Notes: generated from the sequence alone by a model not told the origin. Numbered from the stretch's first letter, positions 46,589 through 61,104 are shown. The stretch: DNA of 64,000 bases from Dryobates pubescens (GCF_014839835.1 NC_071626.1:1-64000); one strand, 5' to 3'. Numbers and translations: made by a program.

Positions 46589-49500
46589 AATATAATGGCA
46601 TGTCCTTGATTCCTGATTATGAAACTATGGAAAGAGAGAGTAGGTGGTGGGGTGGAAGCTCAAGTGGGCAATGAGAACTTTGTTTAGAGAATATAATTCC
46701 TATACAAGCAAGTGGGTGCTTAACAGCTGACTAATCTCTCCTAGTGAATTTGCCTCCTGAGGGCTTAATAAATATTGCCACGTAACCATGTATGAATCAG
46801 TGTGCTGCAAAAGGCTGGGGGGGGAAGGGAGGTTAGATCCCTTGGCTGCTGCGAGCTGGAAGCAGTCAAAACTATCTCTAGAAATGCAACACCAGAAATG
46901 CCCCAGTTCAGGGATCCCAAGTCCCCAGATCGGCTTGGCCCTTTAGATGGGGAAATGCCAGTGAGCATTACACCTGTTTGGATCCATCCTTAGTAACTTT
47001 GGACCTCCTGGCTTTGACAGCAGCAGACAGGTATTTGGCCTGTGGTGTTGGGTGAGGCAGAATATTTTCACTTTGTATAATGACTTGGTGGTTCAAAACT
47101 TTACATGAAAGTGCTAGGGAAGTTTAAAATAATTAGATTTTTAAAACTTCCCTGGATGTCTCCTGTAGTTTAGAGACCTTCCCAGGATGCCTAGAAAACT
47201 CAGCAAGGGCAACTGAAAAATAATATTTTTGGCTTTCTCATGCAGTCTGAGGGTTTTTTGGTTTGGTTTGTTTTGAGTGTCTGAAGCTGATGGTGCTGAC
47301 AGACCTGGAGAGCTGGCACCTTGGTAATGTGCCAGGCCATTTCAGAATGGTTTGTGTTGACATGACAGGAAGTCTGCTGGTAGCACATTTTCTGCTGAAT
47401 TGTTCAGTGTAGGATTTTCCCACCTCTTTCCTTTCACTTCCATTACATTCCAGGAAAAGACTCTTGTTTTGGAGCTGCCTGGTGACATATAGAGATACGC
47501 CTGCAAACTGGCTGTTGGTGTGCCGAGGCTCATGCACAATGCAGGAGGTGTCTTTGTCTGGCCTCTTATAACCAATGCTCTGAAAGGCAGAGTCCTGGTA
47601 AATGGGTGCTGGGAGAGACACATGCCTGTGATGGGAGACAGGAGCCTGTGTCTGCAGCAGTATTGCTCTTGTGTGACAGGCCAGCCAGAACTAGTACAAT
47701 GCACCCTTGCTGCACAGGGCGCAAGACACTAACCTCCAGGTACTCGCTGTTAAGTGGGGTAGTTTTTAGTACTCCCGCTCTATCCAGAGGCAGAGCTGTG
47801 TTAAAGGGACATGCACACTTTATTTTCCGTATGGAGAAAGCTGCTTCTTAAACCTTGTCTTTAGTTCTCCTTCTCATTCTGCTTTTCACTGGGTGTTTTC
47901 ACTTCCCTCCCAAACCATCATGATTCCTCTAAGAAACTGCCTACATAGGAAAGTTTAAACATGAAAGTTAAGGTCTGAATTTATACCAGATGAAATTTGA
48001 GGTTCACTACCTATGAGAACACTCTGCTTTGCTACCAGCACTTTTCTTTTTCAAATTATGGTTTTATTTCCTTCTTTAAAGCTTCTCTGGTGGCAAGCTG
48101 TTAAAACTTTCCTGGGAGATGTTGTAGTAAAAGGATTCAGGCACTTGCAGAGTTCCAGGTACACATCTAGCAGATGAAGCCTTCCTGCTCAGGCAAGCCC
48201 TCACTATTCATGAGACCAAGAAGCATTCTGTGACTCTTGCCTACCCTGTGCTCTTTGGCGAAGAGTAAGGTGCAGCACGGTCAGAATCGGCCCCAGACTA
48301 TAAATTGTGTTGAACTTTCGGGGGAGGGTGGAAGAAAACCAAAACAATTGTTTGTGTTGTAAATACCTCTTCCCTGAAACAAAATTATGCATTAAATAAT
48401 GAAAAAAGTCTTTGGCTAGGCTTAGCAATTGCTCTTTTAAACACACAGCAGCAGTCTCTGTGCGGTTGCATTTTCTAAGCCAAGGTCCTCACAGTAAGTT
48501 CTGTCACTGAGGCATCAGATAAAGTAGGTAAGTTCTTAGGAGAAGCTTAAGGTCTTTTCTTGCAGTCCTTGAGAGCTTCTGGACACAAAGCTATTTAAAA
48601 GCCTAGATATAGATCTGTGGGCCTTCGTTGGGGCTCTTTATTGCCAATATTAGTCTGGCTATTTGCCTTTTTCCCCCCCGCAGGCTACTGCGCTTGGATG
48701 TTTCTATTTGCATACATAATGTTTGTTCCTGCAACAGTTACTGCTCTATAAGTTGCCATGGTAACAGATTTCACTGTTGTTCTCCTTTTGAATGCAGGGG
48801 ACATTAGCACCCCGACCTCCTGGCTGGATACTGCACCAGGAGAGCCAGGTTTCAATCCTGGCTACCACCAGCCTCTGCCCTTGCCTGAGCTGCCCCCGGC
48901 AGGAATCGGCAAAGCACCGCAGAGATGGATTCCCCGCCCGGGTGACTGGTTTTGGGCAGCCCTCCGAACCCTGCCTGGAAACCTCTAGAATCCAAAACAT
49001 TTGCCTAAAGGTCACCTTCTACATCCACGAGCTCTCCTCACACCTTGCTGTCCACCCGACCCCAACTCCCCTTTGCCCACATACTGGGTGGTCTTCAGAC
49101 CTTGCTTCCCTAAATCCCTTTGTGTGGCTCCTGACACCTCTTGGTGTCAGGACACCAAGACACCCTTTCCCTGCTCTGTCCTGTGGCCTCCAGCCGCACC
49201 GGCTGGCTTTGTGGCTGCACCTTTGTTCATTTGTGTTAGAGCTGCAAGCTCAGATGTTTTGGAGGCACAGCTGTATGGAGAAAGGAGTCTGAGTGTGGTT
49301 CTTCTCTTACTGAAACTCTCAGAGGTTTTCCTTGTTTATGTTGGTTTTGCTTTCCTATTTCCTGAGTCTGCCTGAAGGTGTCAAAACAATGACCAGCTTG
49401 CATTACATTAACTTCATGCTTCTTGATATCGCTGACCTTTAGCTCATTCACTGAAAGCACCTAAAAGAAAGCCACTACTACTGATCTGTCTGGTTGTGTT

Positions 49501-50929
49501 TGGATGGGGGCTGGGGGGATGTTGGGTGCATTTTTTTGTTTGTTTTGGGGTTTTTTTCTGATTTTAAAAAAATATATATTTTTATTTCCTTTTTTTTTTT
49601 TTAAACCAGAACTTCTCAGAGTTCACCCTGCAGAACAGGACTACGGGCAGCTCTCCTGAGCTCCTCTGATCCCTTCCTTGATGGATCACCCTCTTTCACT
49701 GCTCTGGCCTCAGGTCTGTGAGAAGCTGAATTTGTGGGACTGGGCAACTGAAACCAGCCCACAACACAAACAGTTATCTCCAGGCTCTGCCTCGGTGTGT
49801 CTGCCAAGCGATAACTGGGGGGAAGAGAAACCCAGCCCTCGTGATGCCCATTTGGTACATGATTGACAGATTTATGATAGGACACAGCTTCCTCCGTTTG
49901 TCTGGCAGTGAACAGCAGGGCTGTGTAATTGTGTGTCTGCCTTCTCAACAGCCAGCACTTCCAGCTGGATTCAGAAGCCAGGAAATGATTTAGCAAAAGG
50001 CTTTTAGTAACAATTAGCAGAATTCCTCTGCTGATAATGGCGGGGGGGGGGAGGGAGGTTGTCCTCTCCCTCAGAATATTTTTACAGCAAGCTTTAAGTC
50101 ATTGTGGAGTGGCAGTGGAAGCGGGTGGTTACAAATATTTGTCATGGGGCAGCTTTTATTTCTGTTGAAAGTATGATTTGTATTCTGTTTGGTGACCAGA
50201 GCAGCATCATTTATTTTCTTACCAAAGGATCGTACCCCAACACCCGGCTCAACTTCGTCTTTGCACAAAGAGTTATTGTCAAAGTAACCTAAGGAAAGAG
50301 TGAGATTGTCCAAGAGTCTCCTAGTAGGGAGGATCAGGGAAGAAGTTTATGCTTATGTCAGAGGTGGAGCAACTGCATTGTAAACCACTCCTTTTTGCCA
50401 GGAACAGCGAGGGATGGAAGCCCTGGGCTCACAAGGCAATACCAGCTTTGGAGCATCCGTGATCAAATCCCCCAGCTTGCCTCATGCATTCCCGCACACG
50501 CCGCCTCACTTGCAGCAGGGGAAATGTGAACATGCATTTGCTGCCACAAGCAACTGCCTGAGTCAAAGAAAGGAAAACTGCTCTTGGATGTCCTCCCTGC
50601 GAAAAACGTAGCAGAATTGTCTCCTGTGGTTACCAAGGTTGCATGCATATTTTCTTAGAGCTTGGTGGCCTTCACACCGAAGGTTTTATTTCTCGCTGAG
50701 GGTGAAAATACAGAATGTGAAATCCTCGGTGTTGGCTCTTCTCTTAGCAGGAGAGAAGGAAAACAAAATTTTGAGGAGCTTTAGCATGCAGGAAATCAGC
50801 TGTGTTTTCAGTAGGTAAATCACAGTTCAGGAAATTTGTCCTTGGGAATTTGATGCTTGTGGGAGGAAAAAAAAATTAAAGCTTAAGGAGCTGCTCTAGT
50901 CTTGTTGTGCTGCTGGTTTCCTGTTTGAA
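46589..50929. other. Intergenic stretch without a recognised gene
   Basis: Open frames here (the longest at 48792-49292 plus) have no domain, no codon pattern of a real gene and no splice context. T-rich runs occur near 49530-49600. I see no CR1 or RNA gene. Confidence 0.5.
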
Positions 50930-51345
50930 TGACAGAATGGTAGGGGTTGGAAGGGACCTCTGGAGACTGAGTCCAAACCTCCTGCCAAAGTAGCATCACC
51001 TAGGACAGGTCACACAATAACATGTCTGGAGGAGTCTTGAAAGTCTCCAGAGAAGGAGACTCCACAGCTTCTCTGGGCAGCCTGCTCCAGGCCTCCAGCA
51101 CTCTCCTCATGTTGAGGCAGAACTTCGTGCATTCCAGCTTGTGTCTGTTGCCCCTTGTCCCTTTCACTGGGCACCGCTGAAAAGAGGCTGGCCCCATCTT
51201 CTTGACAGGGACCCTTCAGGTATTTATAAACATTGATCAGTTCCCCACTCAGCCTTCTCTTCTCTAGGCTAAACAGCCCTAGGTCTCTCAGGCTTTCCTC
51301 ATCGAGTCCTTTTATCACCCTCATAGCCCTGAGGATTAATTTTCT
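50930..51345 (-). mobile_element. CR1 3' fragment, inverted
   Basis: AGGGGTTGGAAGGGACCTCT, then antisense to an old CR1 reverse transcriptase end ([22 protein letters not shown]). Confidence 0.85.
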
Positions 51346-51837
51346 CCAGCAGTGTTTGTTGCACTGTAGTCTCCAAACTGGGATTTACTAGAAAAGGGTA
51401 AAAGAGCATGGTCAGCTGGATCAGGTTCTTCTGCTGGATTGTTCATGCTGTCAGTGACTCTCTAGTGAAATGTTCTGTGGGAAAAGTCCTTTCATTGTCT
51501 GTGCAGTGAGCAGAGTGCAAGCAAACTGCTTTTATCTGCCTTGGAAACAGCTGAAATGCTCACAGCTCAGAGCTTTTGATCTGCTGTAGCTCAGCTGGTG
51601 GCTTTGTCTGGGCAGGAGCAAGCCCAGAAACAGAGAACAGAGAGAGAAAACTCCAGTGGTCATGGAGGATGGAAAATGGAAAAGTGAAAACTACGCTGAG
51701 AAAGTGTAAAGAAAAATGGACAGAGACTGGAAGAGTCCAACATTGCAGTGGTACAGTAGAGGCTGTGGTCTGTAACTCGTGAGGAAACTTGGGCTTCACC
51801 TAGAGTGTTTTCTTTCTAATCATGGGATTGCTTCAGG

Positions 51838-51960
51838 TGGAGAAGACTTTTAAGATCATCAAGCCTAATAATTATCTAACTCTACTAAGTATATGGTGAT
51901 TCAAACACCAGCACCAAACTTGTGCTTGAGGGACAAAATGCCTTGTAAAATTAAGCTGTT
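51838..51960 (-). mobile_element. Old CR1 tail, inverted
   Basis: AGGTGGAGAAGACTTTTAAG and ATCATCAAGCCTAATAATTA match a heavily diverged inverted CR1 3' end. Confidence 0.6.
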
Positions 51961-54929
51961 CTGAACCTCAGAGATTATCTTGTAAAAAATTCCCTCTAAG
52001 CTTTTCCATGAATTTCTGTGCTCTCTTTCCTTTCCTCTATCTGAGGCAGGTAAAGCAGTCTTGCTGTGTTGTTAGCTGCACTTTTGATTTTGATTGGCAA
52101 AGTGGGGTGCAAGTCTAGTTAAAGGTTCTTGATATGCCTTGGTGCCATCCCCGTTATGGTACCTTCTGCAGGAGGGTGTGAGCACAGCAATTGTGCCTCA
52201 CCAACATACAGCACAGCCTATATGTGTGAGGCCACGAAAAGGCTCCTGCCTCTTGTGCCCAGGCATGTCTGATACGAGGACTGACCGGGACTGCAGAAGC
52301 TGAATTCAGAGGTGGGTGAATTGATGGGTACAAGCCAGTTGGAGCAGCCCGAGTATGTGCTGAGCAGAAGCACCCCTTGTTAACATTTTCCTCGCCTCTC
52401 AGGACAGTTGAATTGCTCCCAGAGGTTCCCCTACCAATCTTTACATAGCTACTATTAAAGCAAACAGTGGAGTTGGTTCTATCAGGCTGTTGGGATGTAA
52501 ATCCAGAGCACTTCTACTGGACCAAACTGCTGCTGGGGGAGTGTCAAGGGCTGTAAACAGGTGCCAACCCAAAACAAACCAAGGGCTCTGTGATCACCTG
52601 GGGATAACTGGAGGTAGAATAGGTCTGCAAATGACCATATGCAGCACGGCTAATACAGGCACTGCTCACAGGATGAAATGACTCTGAAAACAGTGCAACA
52701 GCTTGAAGGGTATCTGCTGGTGGCTGAAGGAAGGACCCTCCCTTAGCCAAACCATAAGCCTCAAGCCCTGCATGGCAGAAGCTGAATCCTTCAGTCCCCT
52801 GTTTGCAGCACTGGCTTTCAAGAGCTTGACTTGAGGAGCTGCTCTGCAGCAGGGTAACCACACTACTGTGTTTCATCACCCTTTTCTTAAAGAAGGATGA
52901 TGTCATGTCCTCCCTCTTGACTTGGTGCAGCTGGAAGGAGATGAGCTGGCAAAGCCAGCTGCTCTTGAAGTGCTCCAGACCTGTCTATGCATATCCTTAC
53001 TCCCAAATTCCTATGGCTTCCAGAGCACCTCAGCCAGAGTGCTGAAGAAGCTTTCTTTTTAATCTCTCAGTTCTCTATCTGTGCACTTTTCCCAGTGCAG
53101 GTAAAAGAGGTGCACCCCCCATGCTCTGCCCATGCTTGTGTAACTGTACATGCTTTGCATGTACAAGATAGATGGGAGAGAGTCTAATTACAGAGAGCCA
53201 CCTGAGCACAACGTCTTGGCTCTACAGCCAGGTCCTGTGGCAGAGGAGCAGGCAGGGTAGGCAAACTGGCACTGCCAGGATATCAGCCATCTTTCTCCTT
53301 ATTCAAACAGCGACAAATGAGGTTCATCGGTCTCAGCTCCAGCTAAATTCCAGCTCAAGCATGAAGGAAGGTTTCTGTTTGACTGAGGCTTGCCGGGAGT
53401 GGTGCGGGTGGGATTGCTGTGCTTTCAGAGATCCACTTTGTACGCACATCTGAAATGTGTGTTTGAAATGCCACTTGCCAAGAGAAATAACTTGAGTGGT
53501 TAGGGAAGTGGGAGACTTTTTACCACAAAGTGCTTCTAGGGGATCTGCAGTGCTTAGAAACAAATGCTTTTGAACTATCACCAATAAATGATGAAAATAA
53601 AAAAGTGCCCTAGGCCAAATTATTTTCCACTCCAAGTCATATTCATTTTGCTTTTTTCCTGCCTCTGATCCAAGCCAGGACTCGTGCTGCCTCCCTCTCC
53701 TAGGTAACTGTCGCAGAAATACGACAGTTAAACTTGTTCAAGAGCAGTCACAGCTTGCTATCATGCCTGCCACTGGCTCTCTGAACAAATCAAGCTGTTG
53801 ACTTACCCTTAGAGCTCTTGCAAAGTGTTCAGAGGCAAATTCTTTGTGGCTGCAGAAATGGTATTGCTCTGCAGGTCTGTGCTGGTGGGCTGGGATGCAA
53901 GCATTGGTGCCAGGATTGTGGCTATCAGCACTGTGAGTTTGCATCTGAGTGTGAAGGCCAAGCAATGAAGGCTTGGGGGACATCACTCAAGTTCTGTCCT
54001 TGTCTGCCTGCCTGTGAAAGTGGTCTCATGCATGCAGATTTGAGAGGACAAAAACCCACCACACTTTCATATCTGTAAGTATCAAATAGTGCAGAAAAGC
54101 CTAGAGTTAGATTGACTCCTGTTTTCAAGACTGGGAGCCTTCAAGCATCACAACACTCCTTGGGGTGTGATACTAAAAAAGAGTTATCAGTCTCCTTTTG
54201 CAGTAATTACTGAGTCTGTCTTTGGGGAATTCTGATTCAAGGCCTTTGTGGTGGTGCTACAATGCATAATTACATGACTTGAGGTGCAGTTAGATGCAAA
54301 TGCTCTGGGTGCACTATCCCTGTGTTTAACCAGTGATCCATTTGCCATTAGGGTACAGAAAATGCTTTGTTTCGAAATGAGTGGAATAATGCTTATAGTA
54401 AAAGCATCAGTGGGAACCAATGAAACGTAGCTGACCTGCTCCTGGTCAAGAGTATCCAAAAGCGCCCTGCTGCAGCTCACTTTGAGCTTTATGCACTACC
54501 TAGTTAGCTAATTCCACACACAACACAAGCCACAGATGAGTCCAAACGTTCTCTCTTTATGGTCTTTCTTAGTTATTTTTAACTTACCAGAACTGCTCAT
54601 GCTGCCTCCTTTATTTGCTGGCCAGTCCCCTTAATTTGAATCCTGCTTTTCATTTCTAGGGACATCTCTTTGCTTGTGAAGCTGTTGGACGCTACTGATG
54701 TGCTGTTGTTTTTCTGGAAGTGAACGTAAGAGTTTTGTAGTAAGTTCACAGGTTTTACTTAAGGAACACAAATTATCCCTGTTGCAACCAGTAAACTGAT
54801 GTGTGAGGATGCACAGCAATTTGTCAGCAGGTGAGGCTGTGTGCTTGTGTGGGTGTCTGGGCCAGACCAGGGGACACCGTTCCCAGATGAGCCACCTTGA
54901 GTAGCAGACCACTGAAAATGGTAAAAAGT
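51961..54929. other. Intergenic stretch without a recognised gene
   Basis: Only short unrelated open frames; no repeat, RNA gene or conserved motif that I can name. Confidence 0.5.
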
Positions 54930-55428
54930 CTTTGGCATGTCAGGAACGCTTACTCCAAAAAGGACGTTGGGAGGCTGGAACGCATCCAGAGAAGGGCAAC
55001 AAAGCCGGTGAAGGGTCTGGAGAGCAGGGCTGGTGAGGAACGGCAGAGGGAACTGGGGGTGTTTAGCCTGGAGAGAAGGAGGCTGAGGGGAGACCTCATT
55101 GCTTTCTATAGCTACCTGAAAGGATGCTGGAGCAAGGTAGGGCTTGGGCTCTTCTCCCTAGAAACAAGTGACAGGGGAGTAAATGGCCTCAGGTTGCACT
55201 AGGGTAGGGTTAGGTTGGACCTCAGAAGAAACTTCTTGACTGAAAGCGTTCTGAGCCTGGCCCAGGCTGCCCAGGGAGGTGGCTGAATCCCCATCCTTGG
55301 AGGTGTTTCAAAGAGGCAGAGGTGTGGTGCTGAGGGTCATGGGTTAGCCCCAGCCCTGGCAGAGTTAGAGAATGAATGCGATGACGTTAAAAGTCTCTTC
55401 CAGATGAAAAAATTCTATGATTCTATTT
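54930..55428 (+). mobile_element. CR1 3' fragment
   Basis: It runs from [12 protein letters not shown] through [12 protein letters not shown] to a 3' end AAAATTCTATGATTCTATTT. It is the same subfamily as the copy at 45650. Confidence 0.88.
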
Positions 55429-55944
55429 AAATATTATGATGCTGGTGGATATGAGATTGCATGCTTCAGCCTTCCCAAGTTCAGCTGTGTAATGGTAACT
55501 TTTACAAATGAGAAACATTTTTTTTTTTCAACAAACAAACCTAAAGAAAGAAAAACTTCAGGTCCTTAGGGACAAGGCATAAACTTAATGAAGACCTTTT
55601 GTGTTATCATCTGCTTGGTGACTCACGACTTGGCACTAGTGAAAGGTCAGATATTGATGTGTGATGGGGGACAGAAGTCCCCCTTCATACTTGTAAAGCA
55701 TTCCTAAATGAAGAAGCAGTTGAGGCATTTCCATGCAGTTAGTATGCAGTCTTTTTTCTTTCTTTTTTTAAAAAATCTTCCATGTAAATGTAGCTGTTCA
55801 GCGTTCAGTAGGCTTTCAGAGTCGATTTTTGTTTTGATCCACTGCGTTCTGGATCAGTAGAAACAGAGAAACTCCAGTCTGGGGATTCAAGTGTGCAGTA
55901 ATGTTTTGATGATGTCCCTAATTGCATATTTTTGCATTTAATGG

Positions 55945-56035
55945 TTTAGCACCAGGATTGGTAGACTTAGATCATGGTTAGACAGGCACGATGATCTCAA
56001 AGGTCTTTTCCAACTAGCAAGATTTTATGGTTGTG
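55945..56035 (+). mobile_element. CR1 3' tail remnant
   Basis: GATGATCTCAAAGGTCTTTT and CCAACTAGCAAGATTTTATGG preserve only the last part of a CR1. Confidence 0.65.
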
Positions 56036-56217
56036 TAACTGCTGTATATGAGCTATGCCATACCCGCACGGCAACCACAGCTGGTAAGATGGTAGGAGCT
56101 GACTGGACCCAAAGCACAATTTCTTTGTAACTGCAGTCACTGCACTCTGAAGGTCTGCTGATTCTTCTGTTGCAGGTGTCGTGGTTGCGAGTGGGCCAGG
56201 GCAGACAAGAAGGCTGC

Positions 56218-56275
56218 TCTTCCTTTTTCTTTTTTTTTTTTTTATTTTTTTTTTTTTTTTTTCTTTTTTCTTCTC
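56218..56275. repeat. T-rich low-complexity tract
   Basis: Almost uninterrupted T runs broken by single C or A bases. Other simple runs lie at 7823-7844 (T), 24716-24746 (A) and 60363-60432 (T/C/G). Confidence 0.9.
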
Positions 56276-59200
56276 TGAAGATGATTAATTTTTTTTTCCT
56301 TCTGTGTTTTAATGCTTGAACCTTCTGGAGTCTCATGACAGCCAGGAGCAAAATTCAAAGGAAGGGATGTCTCTCTCTTTTCTAGGGAAAGGCTTCATTT
56401 TTACGCAGCCAAGCAGAAAAGAAACCCCAGGAGACATTGCCTGATTAACAAGTCCGCAGGGGCTGGCAGCAAGTTCTGCAAGGTTGAAAGCAAAGCTGGT
56501 GTAACTCTTGGCACTTGTTCTACATACGAATAGTAACTTCATTTTTGTGCGCTTCCTGATGCTTGCTCTGTGGTTGTGAGCTGATAGAAGGCAGCGCTTC
56601 AACTTCCTGAATCCTCTAAATAAAGCATCCTTTCTATAGAGATGTTTGCAAAGAAAGGCACATTGTGCTTTCTGCTTTGGTCGAGTTTTCATACTTGTCT
56701 CTTTGAATGAACAGTTCTAGCTGTGAAACAGTCAGAAGGCTTGAATGTATCACAAGGAGAAGTATCTCGAGCTGCTTTCAGAAGTTTATTTACGTAGCTG
56801 GCGTGTTGTGCCACAGTCTGAAGGACTTCCATGTTTCCTCTTTAATTTGAACTCCTGTTACTTACTTCACAAATAACTTCAGTTTTCATTATTTCCAAGT
56901 TTGTTTCCTTCAAGAGGTTATTATAGCAAACCAACAATTACTTGAGACTTAAAATAAGACCTATATTTGCTCTTGTAACCGGACGTAGTAAGCGGCAAGT
57001 CGGACAGACCCTGTCCACGTATGAGGATTAGTGAGGATGCAAAGCTCAGACCACGTCCTAGTGAGATCCCTAAAGGTCACTTGTGACAGCCATTCACCTT
57101 CAGGGACACCTCTAATGCTGAGAATCATATGCTTCCTTCCATCAGGAAGCAATTTAGAAAGCTGAGTGTTATGCATTTAGCTAGAATGCTGTGTTCCTAC
57201 TAAGCCAGGTTGAATAAAATGGGTAGACCAGCATGGAATGCTCCATATTCTGCTTTTCCCATCCTCAATCAAATAATGATACTCCTTTTTTATGATTCAC
57301 TACATTCTTGTTTCATTGTGTTACTAAATCACATTGACTTCTGTCAGACCTCTTTTTCCCCAGGGTATTCTGCTGGGTTTTGTTTGGGTTTTTTGGTTGG
57401 TTGGGTTTTTTACCAGGTGCTTAATATTTTGCTTGACAGGAATACCAACATATTCTTTGAAACAGTATCAGCGAAGAGTTAACTCCCACAAGGAGAAGCA
57501 AAGGCAAAGTGAGTCCCCCCAGCTATCTATCAAGACGTGATCTAATACTCTGTTGTTTGCTACAGGCAAAACAAACCAAGGCACTACCCGCAATAACTCA
57601 ATTCTCATGTGTGGGCATTGTCAAACTAAGCTGTTCTGGTGCCATCCAATCCAACGCACAGGAACGCCGTCTTTTAGACATCCCAGTGGCTTGAAATGCT
57701 TTTGTGCGCAAGGAAGATCTAGACTGTCTCAGATACTAACAGGCACAAGGTAATGGGCATCTCCAGCTTCTGTGGGAAACTTCATTAGGTGCCTTTATAG
57801 GCCAGGCCTTCTTCAAGGGAGCTGTTTGTCCTGTGTTGCTTGAGATAAGTATATTTAAAATATTGCAGCTGGATGTGGGATTTAAAACCAGAGCTGGATT
57901 TTAAATATCAAAATGTCTGGAATGCTCTTATCTTTCTGCTTTGGGTCCAAACTTCCGTATATTTGTGTGATAAAGCTCTGGGGTGCCTGCTTGGGTTTTG
58001 GCCATCTCTATCTACTATACTAAAGCAGTTAAAGGCACTCTTCTCTTGCCCCATTTGCCCTGCAACTGGAAGCTCTATCCTCCACTTTCAGGGAGACAAA
58101 CACCAGTGCTGCCTCTTGGATAGACTAGAAATGAAAGTTAAGACAGACTTCTCCATTATTACCAGGTGCAGAGTAATATAAGCACTGGGGCAGTCTGTCA
58201 GCACTAACTGGTGATTACTGGATCTGAGTCCTGTTTCATGGTGAAGCTTTGGAACAGAAGATCACCGGAGATAGCCGATGGGAAACATTTCCCAGCTATT
58301 GACTAAGCAGCCTCACCTTCACCCTGCAACTGACTGCAAGGTTAAAAATGGTAGTAAATTTATCTACTTTTATCAACTACTTGGGTTTATTTCTGTTCCA
58401 GGTGAATGGAGCAATATTCCATTGCCATCACTGACCGTGCCTTTTTTTTTTTTCCCTTTGTAGAACTTGTTTTGACCAAATCTTTCATTTTAATTAAATT
58501 GTTCCAGATACGATCTCATAAAACTAGCACTCAGAGAGGCACGATCATTATTTTTAATAGAAGAGGGTTAATGCTTGTTAAAAATGATAAAGGAGCATTC
58601 ATCACTAAAATTTTCTGTCTACAAGGAAAGGATCAGCAAGGGTTCCTCAGATCTGCTTTCCCAGGGTGATCTTTGTACCATTTTGAGGCCTGCTCTACAA
58701 AAGTGGCTATCTTGCTTATTTCAGTGTCCCAATAATCTGGTAATTTCAACGCGATTGCTGGGCAGCTTCACAGAGGCAGTTAAACAGCTGACTGCCTGTG
58801 GCATTTGACCTTCCTTGTTTTCACAAAACTGCTGATTTCATACAACTCATTCCTCGTTGATAGCCATCACTGCTCAGAACTGGATCAAGCTTTGCAAGTT
58901 CCTTTCACAGATATCACTAGAGAGTGACAAGGTGGTAACAGCTTTCAGCTGCTGCAAGTGTTCCAGCCTGAACCAAAATGAACAAGCCTAGAAATGAAGG
59001 GGAATGCAGCCTGTGCCATGATTTTCTGGGCGGGGTGGGAGTGTTGATGAGGCAAAGCCTGCTGCAAGTGTAGGATTCGAGCTTCGCAACAGCAAGCAAA
59101 TGCTAAATATTTTCTAAAGCAACCTAAATTAACCTCCTTGTGGTGCCAAAACTGGCGGCAGGCCCCTTTCAGCTGCCCACACTCAGGCAGAGCTGTCAGA

Positions 59201-60772
59201 GGCATGGCAGGGCTGCTTCCCTGTCAATGACCTACAGAAACGTCTCCAGTATCAAAGGCCACTTCAGATGGCCTCAATAACCTATGTTTAGGCAGGTTTA
59301 GTTGAACCTTCCGGGCTGTGAATGGTCCCAAATGGGGATTTGCTTCCAGGCACACAAAGGACAGGCAAACTTGCTGCTCAGCCAAGTTCTGAAGTCCATC
59401 CTCAGGAAAACTCCCACTTGTCTGAAGCATGCCAGGATTTCACTAACTGCTGGGAAACCTGAAACCTCACTCGCTAAAATATCTTCATTAGGTCACTAAA
59501 GCCTGGCATGAAATAGCTGAAATAAATAGGGTCAGGAGGGCAGAGGATTGGTCAATGCATTGCTAAGTCTCTGCTGATCAGCCCTGAGTTCAAACTATCC
59601 AAAACCATGTTTGCATGGAATAAAACACCTGAGGCCTCTGCATGGTGGCTCCCGGGAGGGACTTGGGGTCAATGTTCCTTTACTTAGTCGGCGTGTGGGC
59701 AGGGAGCCTTAGCTTCTCTCCCCCTCCCATGCCCTGCGCTGCTCTGACTTTCAGTTTCCGGTGTGTTTCAATTTAGTCCAGCTTTGCGATTCAGCATGTG
59801 TGTTTTGGGCGGTTTGAAACGCCTCATCTTTGGCCTTCCTGTGCAGGGACTGGTTCCAGAGCAAAGGGTCTGGCACACGTTCACTTCATATTCATTTGCC
59901 AGAAATGCTTTCAGGACTGTGGTTGCGCCAGGAAGCGGAATCGACGGCTTGGTGCAGTGCCGGGCACCAGGCCTGCGTGTGCAGGTGTGCACGAGCAGAA
60001 TGCAAGCACAGGGCTTTGATCGTGGCTTTGCGTCCTGGTGGGTACGGAAAAGAGACAAATCCAAACCGGTCCCATTAAAAAAGAGAGAGCTCTGGAATGG
60101 TGTGATGGTTTTCCCAGTGTAGCTAGATGGTAAAGCTTTTTTTACTTTGAAGACTCAGCATTTCTGATGTCAGGAATTTATGCTCAGAAGTGAGATAAGG
60201 CTGGAAGCTGTAGATATGGGAAATTAAATACAAGTGTGAAACCCTGACCTTATTACTGATCTCCAGCACTCTGCACACTCCTGCAGCTAGATTTATGTTC
60301 TCATCTTTTTGTAATTGGAATTTGATCAAGCTGCTATACCTGGATGAATTATTTGTTTTAAGTTTTCCTTTTTCTTTTTCTTTTTCCTTTTTTTTTTTTT
60401 TTTGGTGGGTTTTTGTTTTTTTGGTTTTTTTAATCCAAAGAATCTGTTGGAAAAATGTAGTGGGTAACCAAGTACTATTGCTGTTTGCCTGTAGTTAGAA
60501 GAATTGTCTTGGGGAGGTAAAATATGGCCTAGGCAGGACATGTGTAGCTGCAGGGCCCTCTTCCAGTATGCTGGGCAGGGAGTGCTGCAGGCCCCCACTC
60601 TGGGATGCTGCCGTGCCCCTTCTTTCCTTGGTAGAAAAGTTTTACGGGGTGCTCTGTAATTATAAGGTGTATTTTTGTTAAATTATTGGCAATTTTCTTG
60701 TGGAAACATGTACTGTGGGAATTCCTGCACAGGACTGCAGCATGGTTAACTTCTAATTAAAACAAGTATTTC
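56276..60772. other. Intergenic stretch without a recognised gene
   Basis: No CR1, RNA gene or conserved exon is recognisable. Open frames such as 59763-60122 (plus) look like chance. Confidence 0.5.
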
Positions 60773-60965
60773 ATAGAATGCTTTCAGCTGGAAGAAACCT
60801 TTAAAAGTCATCTAGGGCAATGCGGAGCTCATCCCAACCTGACCGTGAATGTCTCCAGGGATGGGGGACACACTATGGTTCTGGGTCAGTGTTTGTTGTT
60901 GTTGTAAAGAGTTTCTTTGTTGTAAAGAGTCTCTTCTTTACATCTAGTCTATATCTCCCTCTTTT
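60773..60965 (-). mobile_element. Old CR1 3' fragment, inverted
   Basis: CATAGAATGCTTTCAGCTGG, GAAACCTTTAAAAGTCATCTA and TGTCTCCAGGGATGGGGG mark an inverted old CR1. An internal GTTGTAAAGAGT unit is repeated twice. Confidence 0.7.
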
Positions 60966-61104
60966 AGTTTAAAACAATTACTGCTTCCCTTGTGTTACAG
61001 CCCTGTGCTGGAGGGTGCTTGGTTATCCCTGCACTGCAGGGAATCATTCTTGATGAGTTTGGAGGGGGGAGGTGTCTCTGGAGCAAAGTTGTCTTGGCCC
61101 ACAA

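Noticed and set aside
48848-48858. tRNA B-box-like GGTTTCAATCC
   Set aside because: It has one extra base relative to the B box and no matching A box or cloverleaf is visible around it, so neither tRNA nor tRNA-derived SINE is supported.
48792-49292. 166-codon open frame on the plus strand
   Set aside because: No recognisable domain, no splice or promoter context and overlapping frames of similar quality.
59763-60122. 119-codon open frame on the plus strand
   Set aside because: Three overlapping frames are equally open and none shows a known family; likely chance.
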